Source: Ectothiorhodospiraceae bacterium 2226
GTDB taxonomy: Bacteria > Pseudomonadota > Gammaproteobacteria > GCA-013348725
Length of the DNA stretch: 64,000 nt
Reading direction: 5' to 3'
NCBI GenBank assembly: GCA_013348725.1
Contig: CP054689.1
Coordinates: 2,166,501 to 2,230,500, forward strand
The notes under the pieces were generated by a model that saw nothing but the letters and a program-made list of their open reading frames with translations, searched no databases and was not told where the DNA came from. Of the stretch, positions 36,910-46,060 are shown piece by piece; position 1 is the first letter of the stretch, and the number at the start of each line of letters is the position of its first letter. The position numbers were made by a program, and so were the translations under genes.

Positions 36910-38193
36910 TCAGTCGCGCGCCTGGTACACCAGGCGCCCGGCGAGGAAGGTGTGGGTCACGCGTCCCTTGAACTCCCAGCCCAGGAACGGGGTATTGCGC
37001 CCGCGGCTGTGCATGCCCTCGGCCGCGAGCGTCCAGTAGCGCTCGGGATCGAAGACGCATACGTCGGCGGCCGCGCCCGGGCGCAGGTGGCCGGCGTCGA
37101 TGCCGAGGATCCGGGCCGGGTCGCGCGTCAGGCGCGCCACCACGTCGGGCAGGCTCATCACGCGCTGTTCGCCCAGGCGCAGGGCGAGCGGCAGCAGTGT
37201 CTCCAGCGCCGAGATGCCGGGCTCGCTCTCGCTGAAGGGGGCCAGCTTGGCGTCGGGATCGTGGGGCTGGTGGTCCGAGCACACCGCGCTGATCACCCCG
37301 GAGGCGAGGCCGGCGCGCAGCCCTTCCATGTCACGCTGGGTCCGCAGCGGCGGTTGGACGTGGCAGTCGCTGTTGAAGTAGCCGAGGTCCATTTCGCTCA
37401 GGTGCAGGTGGTGCGCCGTCACCTGCGCCGTGACGGGGAGCCCCCGGCGCTGGGCCTCGCCCACCATCTGCACCGCGCGCGCCGTGGAGAGCTTGCAAAA
37501 ATGCGCGCGCACCCCGGTCTGCTCGATCAGCAGCAGGTCGCGCGCGACGATGATCGTCTCGGCGCTCTCGGGCAGGCCGGGCAGGCCGAGGCGGGTGCTG
37601 ACCGCGCCCTCATGCGCATAGCCCTTGGGCGAGAGGAACGCATCTTCCGCCGCGAGGAACACCGGCAGCCCGCAGCTGGCGGCGTACTCCATCGCGCGGC
37701 GCATCACCAGGGTGTTGGTGATCGGGTGCGCGGCGTTGCTGTAGCCGATGCAGCCCGCCTCGCGCAGCTCGTTCATTTCGGCCAAGCGCTCGCCGGCCAG
37801 GCCGAGGGTCAGGGCGCCCAGCGGCAGCACGCGCGCGTGGCCGGCCTCCTCGGCGCGTTGGCGGATCAGGCGGATCACCGCCGGGGTGTCGATCACCGGG
37901 TCGGTGTCGGGCGGGCAGCACAGCGTGGTGACCCCGCCCGCGGCGGCGGCCGCGGTTTCGCTGGCGATGGTGCCCTTGTGCTCCTGGCCCGGCTCGCGCA
38001 GCCGCGCATGCAGATCGATCAGGCCCGGGCAGATCACGCAGCCCTGCGCGTCAATGCGCGCGGCCTCGAAGCCCTGCGGCGGCGCCCCCACCGCGAGCAC
38101 GCGCCCGTCGGCGATGTGCAGGTCGAAGTTGCCATCCAGCCCCTGCTCGGGATCGATGAGGCGCCCGCCGACGATGCTGTACGCCTCAGCCAT
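36910..38193 (-). CDS. pyrC': Non-catalytic dihydroorotase-like protein PyrC'
   Basis: A 427-residue dihydroorotase homologue. The metal motif that should read DxHxHxR is [10 protein letters not shown] (H62 kept, second His replaced by R64). The later HxxH site is HFCKLST, the expected His in the LAAED region is absent, and NT in the MPNT signature is PPDTDP. These changes match the inactive PyrC' of pseudomonads, which is needed to assemble aspartate transcarbamylase. The ATG at 38193 has GGAGG 5 bases upstream and overlaps the pyrB stop. A true dihydroorotase must lie elsewhere. Confidence 0.88.
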   Translation of the reverse strand: MAEAYSIVGGRLIDPEQGLDGNFDLHIADGRVLAVGAPPQGFEAARIDAQGCVICPGLIDLHARLREPGQEHKGTIASETAAAAAGGVTTLCCPPDTDPVIDTPAVIRLIRQRAEEAGHARVLPLGALTLGLAGERLAEMNELREAGCIGYSNAAHPITNTLVMRRAMEYAASCGLPVFLAAEDAFLSPKGYAHEGAVSTRLGLPGLPESAETIIVARDLLLIEQTGVRAHFCKLSTARAVQMVGEAQRRGLPVTAQVTAHHLHLSEMDLGYFNSDCHVQPPLRTQRDMEGLRAGLASGVISAVCSDHQPHDPDAKLAPFSESEPGISALETLLPLALRLGEQRVMSLPDVVARLTRDPARILGIDAGHLRPGAAADVCVFDPERYWTLAAEGMHSRGRNTPFLGWEFKGRVTHTFLAGRLVYQARD

Positions 38194-39190
38194 GACCACC
38201 TCCCGTCCGCGGCTCCTCGGCCTCCGGCGGACGCCCGAGCACCAGCGACATGACCGCCATGCGCACCGCGATGCCGTTGGTGACCTGCTCCAGGATGACC
38301 GACTGCGGCCCGTCCGCCACCGACGAGGCGATCTCCACCCCGCGATTGATCGGGCCGGGGTGCATCACGATCGCGTCCGCCTTGGCGTGCGCCAGGGTCT
38401 CCGGGGTGAGGCCGTAGACTTCGAAGTATTCGTGCTCGCTCGGCAGCAACGCGCCCTGCATGCGCTCGCGCTGCAGGCGCAGCATGATGATGACGTCGAC
38501 GTCGCGCAGCCCCTCGCGCAGGTCGTGGTAGACGTGTACGCCCAGGCCCTCGACCTGGGCGGGGATGAGGGTACGCGGGGCGACCACGCGCACCTCGGGC
38601 ACGCCCAGCGTGGTGAGCGCGTGGATCTGCGAGCGCGCCACCCGCGAGTGCATGATGTCGCCGACGATGGCCACCCGCAGCGCGCCGAAGTCGCCCTTGT
38701 GGCGCCGGATGGTGAACATGTCCAGCATCGCCTGCGTGGGGTGCGCGTGGCGCCCGTCACCGGCGTTGATGACGCTGATGTGCGGGGCCACATGGCGCGC
38801 GATGAAGTGCGCCGCGCCGCTCTGATTGTGGCGCACCACGAACATGTCGCAGTGCATGGCTTCCAGGTTGTGCAGCATGTCGAGCAGGCTCTCGCCCTTG
38901 GAGGTCGCCGAGGTGCTGACGTTGATGTTGAGCACGTCGGCGGAGAGGCGCTTGGCGGCCAGCTCGAAGGTGGTGCGGGTGCGCGTGCTGGCCTCGAAGA
39001 ACAGGTTCACGATGGTCTTGCCGCGCAGCAGCGGCACCTTCTTCACCGTCTGCGCGCCCACCGTCGCGAAGGACTCGGCGGCATCGAGGATCTCCACCAG
39101 GGCGTCGCGCTTGAGCCCTTCGATGGTCAGGAAGTGGCGCAGGCGGCCGTGTTCGTCCAACTGCACGCTGTCGCGGTGCGAGAGGCTCAT
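38186..39190 (-). CDS. pyrB: Aspartate carbamoyltransferase catalytic subunit
   Basis: A 334-residue ATCase catalytic chain. The carbamoyl phosphate motif [13 protein letters not shown] and the later [10 protein letters not shown] region are clear. The N-terminus is longer than in E. coli PyrB, as in the class A enzymes that complex with PyrC'. No pyrI is adjacent, which fits that class. It overlaps pyrR upstream (ATGA) and pyrC' downstream. Confidence 0.96.
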   Translation of the reverse strand: MSLSHRDSVQLDEHGRLRHFLTIEGLKRDALVEILDAAESFATVGAQTVKKVPLLRGKTIVNLFFEASTRTRTTFELAAKRLSADVLNINVSTSATSKGESLLDMLHNLEAMHCDMFVVRHNQSGAAHFIARHVAPHISVINAGDGRHAHPTQAMLDMFTIRRHKGDFGALRVAIVGDIMHSRVARSQIHALTTLGVPEVRVVAPRTLIPAQVEGLGVHVYHDLREGLRDVDVIIMLRLQRERMQGALLPSEHEYFEVYGLTPETLAHAKADAIVMHPGPINRGVEIASSVADGPQSVILEQVTNGIAVRMAVMSLVLGRPPEAEEPRTGGGHG

Positions 39191-39696
39191 GAGGCGTCCT
39201 GCACGATCAGACGCAGCTCGTCCGGGCCCACCAGTTTGACGTGCTGGTCGGGGGCGAGGTCGATGTGTGCCCCCGCTACCGCCGCCTCGATGGGCAGCTC
39301 GCGGCCGCTGCGTTCCACCAGCACCGCGAGGAACACCGCCGCCGGGCGGCCGTAGTCGAAGATCTCGTTCAGCGCCGCGCGAATGGTGCGCCCCGTGTGC
39401 AGCACGTCGTCGACCAGCACGATGTGGCGGTCGTCGACCTGGAGGGGCAGTTTGGACGGCTTCACCTGCGGGTGCATGCCGATGCGGGTGAAGTCGTCGC
39501 GATAGAAGGTGATGTCGAGTTCGCCGAGTGGCTCCTCGAGGCCGAGCCGCGCGTGCAGGCGCTCGGCGACCCACACGCCGCCGGTGTGGATCCCGATCAT
39601 GGCGGGCTCGGTCACCTGGCGGCTGGCGAACAGCGCCTTCAGGTCGCGCGCCATGGCGTCGACCAGCGTATCAACCGCCGGCAATGCCGGATTCAT
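39187..39696 (-). CDS. pyrR: PyrR bifunctional regulator/uracil phosphoribosyltransferase
   Basis: A 169-residue type I phosphoribosyltransferase fold protein with the PRPP loop [12 protein letters not shown] and the conserved [13 protein letters not shown]. In Gram-positive bacteria PyrR acts on attenuators in pyr mRNA; in gammaproteobacteria its role is less clear. I chose the ATG at 39696, with GGGAGG upstream. It lies between ruvX and pyrB, overlapping pyrB by 4 bases. Confidence 0.94.
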   Translation of the reverse strand: MNPALPAVDTLVDAMARDLKALFASRQVTEPAMIGIHTGGVWVAERLHARLGLEEPLGELDITFYRDDFTRIGMHPQVKPSKLPLQVDDRHIVLVDDVLHTGRTIRAALNEIFDYGRPAAVFLAVLVERSGRELPIEAAVAGAHIDLAPDQHVKLVGPDELRLIVQDAS

Positions 39697-39749
39697 GCCC
39701 GCCTCCCGAGCCGCGCGTTTCGATTTTGCTTGGCAGCGAAATGCACCGT

Positions 39750-40190
39750 TCAAGCGCCTTGTTGTTCCAGCCAGGTGCGGAGGATGAGTTCCGCCGCCAG
39801 CCGATCCACGTTCTGTTTGGTCCGGCGCCCGCGCCGCTGCTCGGCCAGGCGCTGGCGTGCCTCCACGCTGGTAAGGCGCTCATCCACGAGATAAACCGGG
39901 CAATTATACCGCCCTTGCAGACGGTTCCCAAAGCGCCGCGCAGCCTGGGTGAGCGGTTGCTCGGTGTCGTCCATGTTGAGGGGGAGGCCGACCACGAACG
40001 CCTGCGGCTGCCACTCCTCGACCAGGCGGGTGATGGCGTCCCAGTCGGGCCCGCCGTCGCGGGTGGGTAGGGCAGTGAGGGCTTGGGCGGTGCCGGTGAG
40101 TTCCTGACCCACCGCCACGCCGATGTAGCGCGTGCCGAAATCGAAGCCCAGCAGGGTGCGCGGGCCGCGCGGCGGCCGCTCCGCGGTCAT
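39750..40190 (-). CDS. ruvX: Holliday junction resolvase-like protein RuvX (YqgF)
   Basis: A 146-residue RNase H-fold protein. The start LLGFDFGTRYIGVAVG carries the first catalytic Asp; VGLPLNMD, VYLVDERLTSVEA and the final acidic region are conserved. E. coli YqgF acts in 16S rRNA 5' end processing and possibly in recombination. It sits in the yqgE-ruvX-pyrR-pyrB string typical of gammaproteobacteria. Confidence 0.96.
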   Translation of the reverse strand: MTAERPPRGPRTLLGFDFGTRYIGVAVGQELTGTAQALTALPTRDGGPDWDAITRLVEEWQPQAFVVGLPLNMDDTEQPLTQAARRFGNRLQGRYNCPVYLVDERLTSVEARQRLAEQRRGRRTKQNVDRLAAELILRTWLEQQGA

Positions 40191-40197
40191 GCGAGGC

Positions 40198-40758
40198 TCA
40201 TGCGTGGCCGGCTTGGTGCGACAGGCGGCTGACGTCCACGCCGAGGTGGGCGGCCGCCACGCTCCAGCGTTGTTCGGCGGGGGTGTCGAAGATGACGTGC
40301 CAGTCCGAGGGGCCGCTGAGCCAGCTGTTGTCGGCCAACTCCCGCTCGAGCTGACCGGCGCCCCAGCCGGCGTAACCCAGCGCCACCAGGAGCTGGGTCG
40401 GCCCTTCGCCCTGCGCCACCGCCTCGATGATGTCGCGCGAGGTGGTCAGCGTGACCTCGGGGGTGACCTCCAGCGAGCCTTCCCACTCGCCGCCGGGGCG
40501 GTGCAGCACGAAGCCGCGCTCGGGTTGCACGGGCCCGCCCAGAAAGACCGGCAGCGCGCCGGCCTGCGGCGCGAACTCGCTAATGCCCATCTGGGCCAGG
40601 ATCTCGTCCAGGTGCAGGTCCAGCGGGCGGTTGATCACGATGCCCAGGGCGCCTTCCGAATTGTGCTCGCAGATGTAGGTGACGCTGTGGAAGAAATTGG
40701 GGTCCGCCAAGCCAGGCATGGCGATGAGGAAATGATCGGTCAGGTTCACGGCGTCCAT
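40198..40758 (-). CDS. yqgE: YqgE/AlgH family protein
   Basis: A 186-residue member of the UPF0301/AlgH family. It begins NLTDHFLIAMPGLADPNF and includes the signature YICEHNSEGALGIVINRP and VFLGGPVQPERGFVLH. The biochemical role is unknown; AlgH was first tied to alginate regulation in Pseudomonas. It lies 7 bases upstream of ruvX, so the two are very likely co-transcribed. Confidence 0.96.
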   Translation of the reverse strand: MDAVNLTDHFLIAMPGLADPNFFHSVTYICEHNSEGALGIVINRPLDLHLDEILAQMGISEFAPQAGALPVFLGGPVQPERGFVLHRPGGEWEGSLEVTPEVTLTTSRDIIEAVAQGEGPTQLLVALGYAGWGAGQLERELADNSWLSGPSDWHVIFDTPAEQRWSVAAAHLGVDVSRLSHQAGHA

Positions 40759-40841
40759 GCAGCTAGTATCGGAGAGCGCACCCCCTCTGGCAAGGCGGGT
40801 CGGCCTTGTCGAACCCCCGCTGCCTCGCGTGTGACGGGCAC

Positions 40842-41720
40842 TCAGCGGCGCGTACTCATGCGCTCGTCGGCCCGAAACTCCCAGATGCGGATGATGTGCA
40901 ATACGTCGATCTTCTCGCGCATCTCGGGTGAGAAGGGCGCGTAGGGGGCGCCGCGGCGCACGATTTGCACCGCGGCATCGTCCAGCACCGCATGCCCCGA
41001 CGACTCCACGATCTCGATGCCGTAGAGGCTGCCGTCGGGGTTGATGCCCACCTCCATGATCAGCCGACCGGAGAGGTTGCGGCGGCGCGCCTCGGCGGGA
41101 TAGTACTGATTGCCCAGGCGCTCGACCTTGCTGCGCCAAGCCTCCTCGTAGCTGGCGTAGAGATACTCGCGCGTGCTGGCCGACACATAGGCGCGGCGTA
41201 GACGCTGATCGTAGGCATCCTGGCGCTCGAGGACCTCGGCCGACAGCTTGGCGATCTCGCGGCTGCGGTCGAGTAGTTCGCGTGCCGGCGGCAGGGGCGC
41301 CTGCTCGGGGGCGCTGGCGGGGTTCTGCTCGGCCGCTTCGGGGGCGGGCGCCTCGGGGACCGGGGCCGTGAGCGTCTCGGGGGCTGCCTGCTCCTCGGCG
41401 GGGCTCGATTCCGGTTCCGCTGCCGCCTCGGTCGCGCTCGGCGGCGGGGGCGCGGCGGCCTCCTGGGGCCGTTCGCGCGACGCCTCGGGATTGCCGGCGC
41501 CCTCCTGGTTGGCCTGCGCGAGGTAGTGGGCTTCCTCGGGCGGGGGGGCATCCTGCTGAGGCACCAGCGTCACCTCCATGGTGGTGACCTCAGGCTGCTT
41601 GGGCTCGGGCCACTCGAAGGTCAAGCCGAGGATCAACAGCGCATGCACCGACACCGCCAACAGCACGGTGACGGCGAGACGTTCTCCCTGCGGTATGCGA
41701 GGCTCGCGTACGGAGGCCAT
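40842..41720 (-). CDS. tonB: Energy transducer TonB
   Basis: A 292-residue TonB protein. One N-terminal membrane segment (LAVTVLLAVSVHALLILGL) is followed by a Pro/Glu/Ala-rich spacer of about 110 residues. A C-terminal TonB domain ends the protein, with SGRLIMEVGINPDGSLYGIEI in pieces and a hydrophobic LHIIRIWEF strand. It passes energy from an ExbBD complex (not in the window) to outer-membrane receptors. The ATG at 41720 has GGGGA upstream; an ATG at 41735 would add five residues. Confidence 0.9.
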   Translation of the reverse strand: MASVREPRIPQGERLAVTVLLAVSVHALLILGLTFEWPEPKQPEVTTMEVTLVPQQDAPPPEEAHYLAQANQEGAGNPEASRERPQEAAAPPPPSATEAAAEPESSPAEEQAAPETLTAPVPEAPAPEAAEQNPASAPEQAPLPPARELLDRSREIAKLSAEVLERQDAYDQRLRRAYVSASTREYLYASYEEAWRSKVERLGNQYYPAEARRRNLSGRLIMEVGINPDGSLYGIEIVESSGHAVLDDAAVQIVRRGAPYAPFSPEMREKIDVLHIIRIWEFRADERMSTRR

Positions 41721-41750
41721 AGTCAACGTCCCCATCTAGCGCGTGGCCGG

Positions 41751-41835
41751 GCGGGGTTCGGCCCCGCGGTTGGCGGACCGGGCGGCGGGTATGCTTGGCA
41801 ATGCTCGCGCCAAAGGACTCTCCTACAACTGTAGG
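41751..41835. promoter_or_regulatory. Dyad symmetries upstream of tonB
   Basis: Two perfect dyads lie in the gap between the Gx-type gene and tonB. GCGGGG/CCCCGC closes the loop TTCGG at 41751-41767, and CCTACA/TGTAGG closes AC at 41822-41835. The first may be a leader hairpin of tonB. The second could be an operator or the weak terminator of the apbE-led operon. No Fur box consensus is visible. Confidence 0.45.
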
Positions 41836-41845
41836 CCGGGTGTGG

Positions 41846-42355
41846 TCACGCGCGCGCCAGGCGGCGCAGCATGGCTGCGGCGATTATACCGTTGGCCACA
41901 CCCAGCACGAAGGCAGCCGTCATCAATATGGGCAACAGGGCGTGTAGCGCGGGGTGCGGGATGAACACCCAGTAGGCCAGGTAGAACTGACCCGCCATGT
42001 GGCCGAGGGCCGCCAACACGCTATAGCCCAGCGGGCCGAAGCCGCGGCCGGGGGCGAACTGCGCCAGCCACAGCACCGCCAGGCTGGCCGCGGCGCCCGC
42101 GGCGCTCAGCAGGAACGTCGGGCTGAGAAAGGTGCCGAGCACCAAGCCGCCGGCCAGCACGCGCAGCACGCTCACCCACGCGGCGGCGCGCCAGCCGTAG
42201 AGGCAAAGCACCGCAACGGTGATGACGTTGGCCAGCCCGGGCTTGACGCCCGGCAGCGGGCTCGGCAGGGCGCTTTCCGCCACATGAATGGCGAGCGCCA
42301 GCGCCGCCAGCCAGGCGATGCGGTGATCGTACGGCTCGCTGCGCAGGGAGCGCAT
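41846..42355 (-). CDS. Gx/HepS_I family membrane protein
   Basis: A 169-residue membrane protein with about five hydrophobic segments. It resembles the family named heptaprenyl diphosphate synthase component I or Gx transporter; the stretch SPLPGVKPGLANVITVAVL is diagnostic. Despite the name the family is more likely a transporter. It is the third gene of an apbE-NusG_II-Gx module, which suggests a role in flavin or quinone supply for a membrane redox complex (inference). I use the ATG at 42355; a TTG at 42376 that overlaps the previous stop is an alternative. Confidence 0.8.
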   Translation of the reverse strand: MRSLRSEPYDHRIAWLAALALAIHVAESALPSPLPGVKPGLANVITVAVLCLYGWRAAAWVSVLRVLAGGLVLGTFLSPTFLLSAAGAAASLAVLWLAQFAPGRGFGPLGYSVLAALGHMAGQFYLAYWVFIPHPALHALLPILMTAAFVLGVANGIIAAAMLRRLARA

Positions 42356-42372
42356 GGGCTCGGCGGGCGTAT

Positions 42373-42732
42373 TCAATAGTTGATCACGTCGTAGCCGCGG
42401 GGGCGCCCCAGGATCTGCAGCGCGACGCGATTGGGCACGCAGGCGGCGGTCTCGCCGGCCGCACCGAGCCAGCCGCGATGGATGCAGTGGCGGTTGCGGC
42501 ATGCCGAGTCGGCGAAGCGGACGCGCCCCTCGCGGACTTCGATCACGCTCACGCCGCGGCTGCCCTGTACGCGGTATTCGCCGTTGCGGTCCAGGCGCAC
42601 CAGGCGGTCGCCGCCCGGGTCGAGCAGGCGTGCGGCGACCGGGGGACCCTGTTCGGTGCCCCAGTGGCGCCAATAGAGCACGGGGAGCAGCGCCGCGCCC
42701 CCCAGCAGGGCGAGGAAGTCAGCGCGTGTCAT
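42373..42732 (-). CDS. NusG domain II protein
   Basis: A 119-residue protein with an N-terminal membrane anchor (FLALLGGAALLPVLYW) and a single NusG-domain-II-like beta domain. The segment SACRNRHCIHRGWLG has two Cys and two His, and C-VPNRVALQI closes the domain. Such proteins are found beside apbE and Gx genes and are thought to act outside the cytoplasm. The start lies inside the end of apbE (14-base overlap). The function is unknown. Confidence 0.8.
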   Translation of the reverse strand: MTRADFLALLGGAALLPVLYWRHWGTEQGPPVAARLLDPGGDRLVRLDRNGEYRVQGSRGVSVIEVREGRVRFADSACRNRHCIHRGWLGAAGETAACVPNRVALQILGRPRGYDVINY

Positions 42733-43795
42733 CGAGGGGCACCACCTGCAGCGCCGGCGGGTCGAACTCGAACTGTATGCGCGCGGCGAGCGCGGGCGTG
42801 ATGGCGACACGGCCTTCGGGGTCGACCAGCATCACCTGGTCGATATCGAGGGCGCGTGCCACCGCCGGCCAGCCCTCGAAACCGGCCACGAACAAAGCGG
42901 TGGCGGCGGCGTCGGCCAGTGCGCCCTGCGGGGCGACCACCGTCACGCTGGCCACGCCTTCGGCCGGGCGGCCGCGGCGGGGGTCGAGGATATGGTGGTA
43001 GAGACGCCCCTCGTGGGAGAAGGTGCGCTCGTAGTCGCCGGAGGTGAATACGCTCTCGTCGCCGCTCACCTCGATCGCGGCCAGCACCGTCTCGGCGCGC
43101 GGGTGGCGGATGCCGATGCGCCAGGGGCGATCCCCGGGGCGGCCGATGGCGCGCAGGTCGCCGCCCGCGTTGACGATCGCGTGCTCGATGCCGAGCGCCT
43201 GCAACCGGGCGACGGCACGGTCCACCGCGACGCCTTTCGCAAACGCCCCGAAGTCGAGCTGCAGGCGCGGATGGGTGCTGCGCACGCTGTCGCCTTCGAT
43301 AATCAAGTCGCGCATGCCCGGCGCCTCCGCCAGCCAGTCGTCGATGGCCGCGTCGGTCGGCGGGACGCGCCGCTCGGCCGGTTCCTCGGCATGGAAGCCC
43401 CACAACGCCACCAAGCCGCCGATTGCGGGATTGAAGAGTTCGCCGCTGCGCAGCGCCCATTCGCGGCCGCTGCGCAGCAGGGGCAGCAGATCCGGGTCCG
43501 CGACGACGCGCTCGCCGCGCGCCAGGCCGGCGTTGAGCTCGGTCAGCGGGCCGGGTTCCCAGGCATGCCAGGTGCGATGCAGGTGTTGCAGCTCGGTACT
43601 GAGGGCCGCGAAGGCCTGGTCCGCGGCGGCTGCATCGACGTCATACAGCGTCACTTCCACCAGCGTGCCGAGCACGAAGAACTGCGCGTGCTGCAACGGC
43701 GCGTCGCGCGTGCAGCCGGCGAGCGCGAGCGCCAGGAGCAGCGCCATGAGCGCCTGCCCCGCCCGCGGCCGAGCCCTCAGGCGCGGCTCGCGCAT
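42719..43795 (-). CDS. apbE: FAD:protein FMN transferase ApbE
   Basis: A 358-residue lipoprotein enzyme that attaches FMN to Thr/Ser of target proteins in the periplasm, such as RnfG or NqrC. A short basic start and a hydrophobic stretch end in the lipobox LAGC. Conserved blocks are LDFGAFAKGVAVDRAV, IVNAGGDLRA and GALADAAATALFVAG. Its start overlaps the gshB end. No flavinylation target with an FMN-binding domain lies in the window, so the client is unknown. Confidence 0.92.
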   Translation of the reverse strand: MREPRLRARPRAGQALMALLLALALAGCTRDAPLQHAQFFVLGTLVEVTLYDVDAAAADQAFAALSTELQHLHRTWHAWEPGPLTELNAGLARGERVVADPDLLPLLRSGREWALRSGELFNPAIGGLVALWGFHAEEPAERRVPPTDAAIDDWLAEAPGMRDLIIEGDSVRSTHPRLQLDFGAFAKGVAVDRAVARLQALGIEHAIVNAGGDLRAIGRPGDRPWRIGIRHPRAETVLAAIEVSGDESVFTSGDYERTFSHEGRLYHHILDPRRGRPAEGVASVTVVAPQGALADAAATALFVAGFEGWPAVARALDIDQVMLVDPEGRVAITPALAARIQFEFDPPALQVVPLDDTR

Positions 43796-44727
43796 CGGCC
43801 TTCCAGGCACTCGATGAACTGGCCGGCGATGTCCAGCCCGTACAGGGCGTCCAACTCGCGCGCGCAGGTCGGGCTGGTGACGTTGATTTCGGTGAGGTAG
43901 TCGCCGATCACGTCCAGTCCCACGAACAGCAGGCCCTTGGCGCGCAGCGCCGGCGCCACCTGGGCGCAGATCCAACGGTCGCGGTCGCTGAGTGCGACCC
44001 CCTCGCCGCGCCCGCCGGCGGCCAGGTTGCCGCGGGTCTCGCCGGCGGCGGGGATGCGCGCCAGGGCATAGGGTACGGGCTCGCCGTCGATGAGCAGGAT
44101 GCGCTTGTCGCCGGCGCTGATCTCGGGCAGGAAGCGCTGCGCCATGGCATAGCGTGTGCCGTGCTCGGTGAGGGTCTCGATGATCACGCTGATGTTCGGG
44201 TCATCCCCGCGCACGCGAAACACCGACGCGCCGCCCATGCCGTGCAGGGGCTTGAGCACGATGTCGCCGTGCTCGGCCAAGAAGGCGCGCATGTCGGACG
44301 CGCGCCGGCTGACCAGCGTGGGCGCGGTGCATTGCGGGAACCAGGCGGTGTAGAGCTTCTCGTTGGCATCGCGCAGCGCCTGCGGGTCGTTGACCACCAG
44401 CGCGCCCTCGGCCTGGGCGCGCTCCAGCAGGTACGTGGTGTAGACGTACTCCATGTCGAACGGTGGGTCCTTGCGCATCAGCACCGCGTCCAGCTCGGCC
44501 AGCGGGGCCTCGCCGGCCTCTTCGAGCGCGTACCAGCGCCGCGGGTCGTCCCACACGGTGACCCGCCGCCGCCGCGCACAGGTGCGCCCGTCGCGCAGGA
44601 ACAGATCGGCCTGCTCCAGGTAATACACCTCCCAGCCGCGTCGCTGGGCGGCCAGCAGCATGGCGAAGGTGGTGTCCTTCTTGATGTTGATGGACCCGAT
44701 CGGGTCCATGATTACCCCGAGCTTCAC
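43777..44727 (-). CDS. gshB: Glutathione synthetase
   Basis: A 316-residue ATP-grasp enzyme that adds glycine to gamma-glutamylcysteine. It opens LGVIMDPIGSINIKKDT, the family hallmark, and has VLKPLHGMGGASVFR and the C-terminal LTEINVTSPTC. It overlaps gshA by 4 bases, so the two glutathione genes are coupled here. apbE overlaps its end. Confidence 0.97.
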   Translation of the reverse strand: MKLGVIMDPIGSINIKKDTTFAMLLAAQRRGWEVYYLEQADLFLRDGRTCARRRRVTVWDDPRRWYALEEAGEAPLAELDAVLMRKDPPFDMEYVYTTYLLERAQAEGALVVNDPQALRDANEKLYTAWFPQCTAPTLVSRRASDMRAFLAEHGDIVLKPLHGMGGASVFRVRGDDPNISVIIETLTEHGTRYAMAQRFLPEISAGDKRILLIDGEPVPYALARIPAAGETRGNLAAGGRGEGVALSDRDRWICAQVAPALRAKGLLFVGLDVIGDYLTEINVTSPTCARELDALYGLDIAGQFIECLEGRCASRA

Positions 44728-46031
44728 GTTTCGGACCGGTCGTGTTCGGCGATCTCGCGCGCGGCGGCGAGCAGGGCCAGCCGCGCGATCACGCCGTAGG
44801 CGTAGAAGCGGTTGGGCACCGCGTCCGGGGCCTTGCTGGCGTCGGGTGTGTTGCAGGGTTGCGCGAAGGCCAGCGGCTCGAAGTGCATGCCGGGCGCATT
44901 GAGGTTCTCGTTGTGGCCGCGCTGGGTGTGCACGCGGTAGAAGCCGCCCACCACGAAGTGATCGATCATATACACCACCGGCTCGGTGGCCGACTGCGCC
45001 TCGCCCCAGGTCTCGAAGGTGTACACCCCCTCCTGCAGGATGACGTTGCGTACCGTCTGACCTTCCTTGGTGGCGGCCATGCGCGTGCGTTGTTTTCGGT
45101 TGAGTTCGCGGATGTCGTCCACGCTGTGCACGGTCATGATCGCCATGCCATAGGTGCCCGCGTCGGCCTTGGCGACCACGAACGGCTCGTGCGGGATGTC
45201 GTATTCGGCGTACTTGGCGCGAATGGCGGTGAGCAAGGCATCGACATTGCGCGCCAGGCAGTCCTCGCCCTCGCGTTTGGTGAAGTTGATCTTGCCGCAG
45301 TTGCGGAACAGGGGTTCGATCAGCCAGGGGTCGATGTCGATCAGCTGGGCCAGTTCCTGTGCGGCCGCGCGGTAGTGGGCGAAGTGCTCCGATTTCAGGC
45401 GTTTGAACCAGCCGAGCTCCGGCGGCGGCATGATCGGTTGCTCGATCCCTTCCAGCAGCGGCGGGCGCCCCCCGGACAGGTCGTTGTTAAGGATGATGGC
45501 GCAGGGCTGGTAGTCGCCGACCCGCAGGCGGTTGCCCTCGCGCTCCAGCGGCTCGATGTTCAGGCGGCGGCCGGAGGGCAGCTCCAGCTCGCCCGGGGCC
45601 TGTTCGGGCGGCAGCAGGGAGCCGATGCGTACCTCGAAGCCGGCCTTGAGGATGATGTCGCGCAGCGTGGCCAGGCTCTCGAAGTAGAACTGGTTGCGGG
45701 TGTGATTCTCGGGGATGAGGAGCAGGCGCGCCGCCGTGGGGCAGATCCGCTCCACCACCGACTGCACCGCCAGCACGCACAGCGGCATGAAGGCCGGATT
45801 GAGGTTGTTGAAGCCCGCCGGGAACAGGTTGGTGTCCACCGGAGCCAGTTTGAAGCCAGCGTTGCGCAGGTCCACCGAGGCATAGAACGGCGCGGGCGTT
45901 GCCCGCCACTGGCGCCGGAACCAGGTCTCGATATGGGCCTGATGGTCCAGCAGGTGTGACTCCAGTTGCTGCAGCGGGCCGGAGGTGGCGGTCGTCAGGT
46001 GAGGCACCGCCTGCAGGTGCTCGACGCTCAT
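44724..46031 (-). CDS. gshA: Glutamate-cysteine ligase, proteobacterial autotroph type
   Basis: A 435-residue enzyme for the first step of glutathione synthesis. It is not the E. coli GshA type but the form first named from Acidithiobacillus ferrooxidans. I recognise LRNAGFKLAPVDTNLFPAGFNN and the stretch VVKADAGTYGMAIM. The ATG at 46031 has GGGAG upstream; a TTG at 46052 would add seven residues. It is read with gshB, divergent from the pil-chp cluster. Confidence 0.9.
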   Translation of the reverse strand: MSVEHLQAVPHLTTATSGPLQQLESHLLDHQAHIETWFRRQWRATPAPFYASVDLRNAGFKLAPVDTNLFPAGFNNLNPAFMPLCVLAVQSVVERICPTAARLLLIPENHTRNQFYFESLATLRDIILKAGFEVRIGSLLPPEQAPGELELPSGRRLNIEPLEREGNRLRVGDYQPCAIILNNDLSGGRPPLLEGIEQPIMPPPELGWFKRLKSEHFAHYRAAAQELAQLIDIDPWLIEPLFRNCGKINFTKREGEDCLARNVDALLTAIRAKYAEYDIPHEPFVVAKADAGTYGMAIMTVHSVDDIRELNRKQRTRMAATKEGQTVRNVILQEGVYTFETWGEAQSATEPVVYMIDHFVVGGFYRVHTQRGHNENLNAPGMHFEPLAFAQPCNTPDASKAPDAVPNRFYAYGVIARLALLAAAREIAEHDRSET

Positions 46032-46060
46032 ACAGGGCTCCCATGTATCCAATCCTATTT

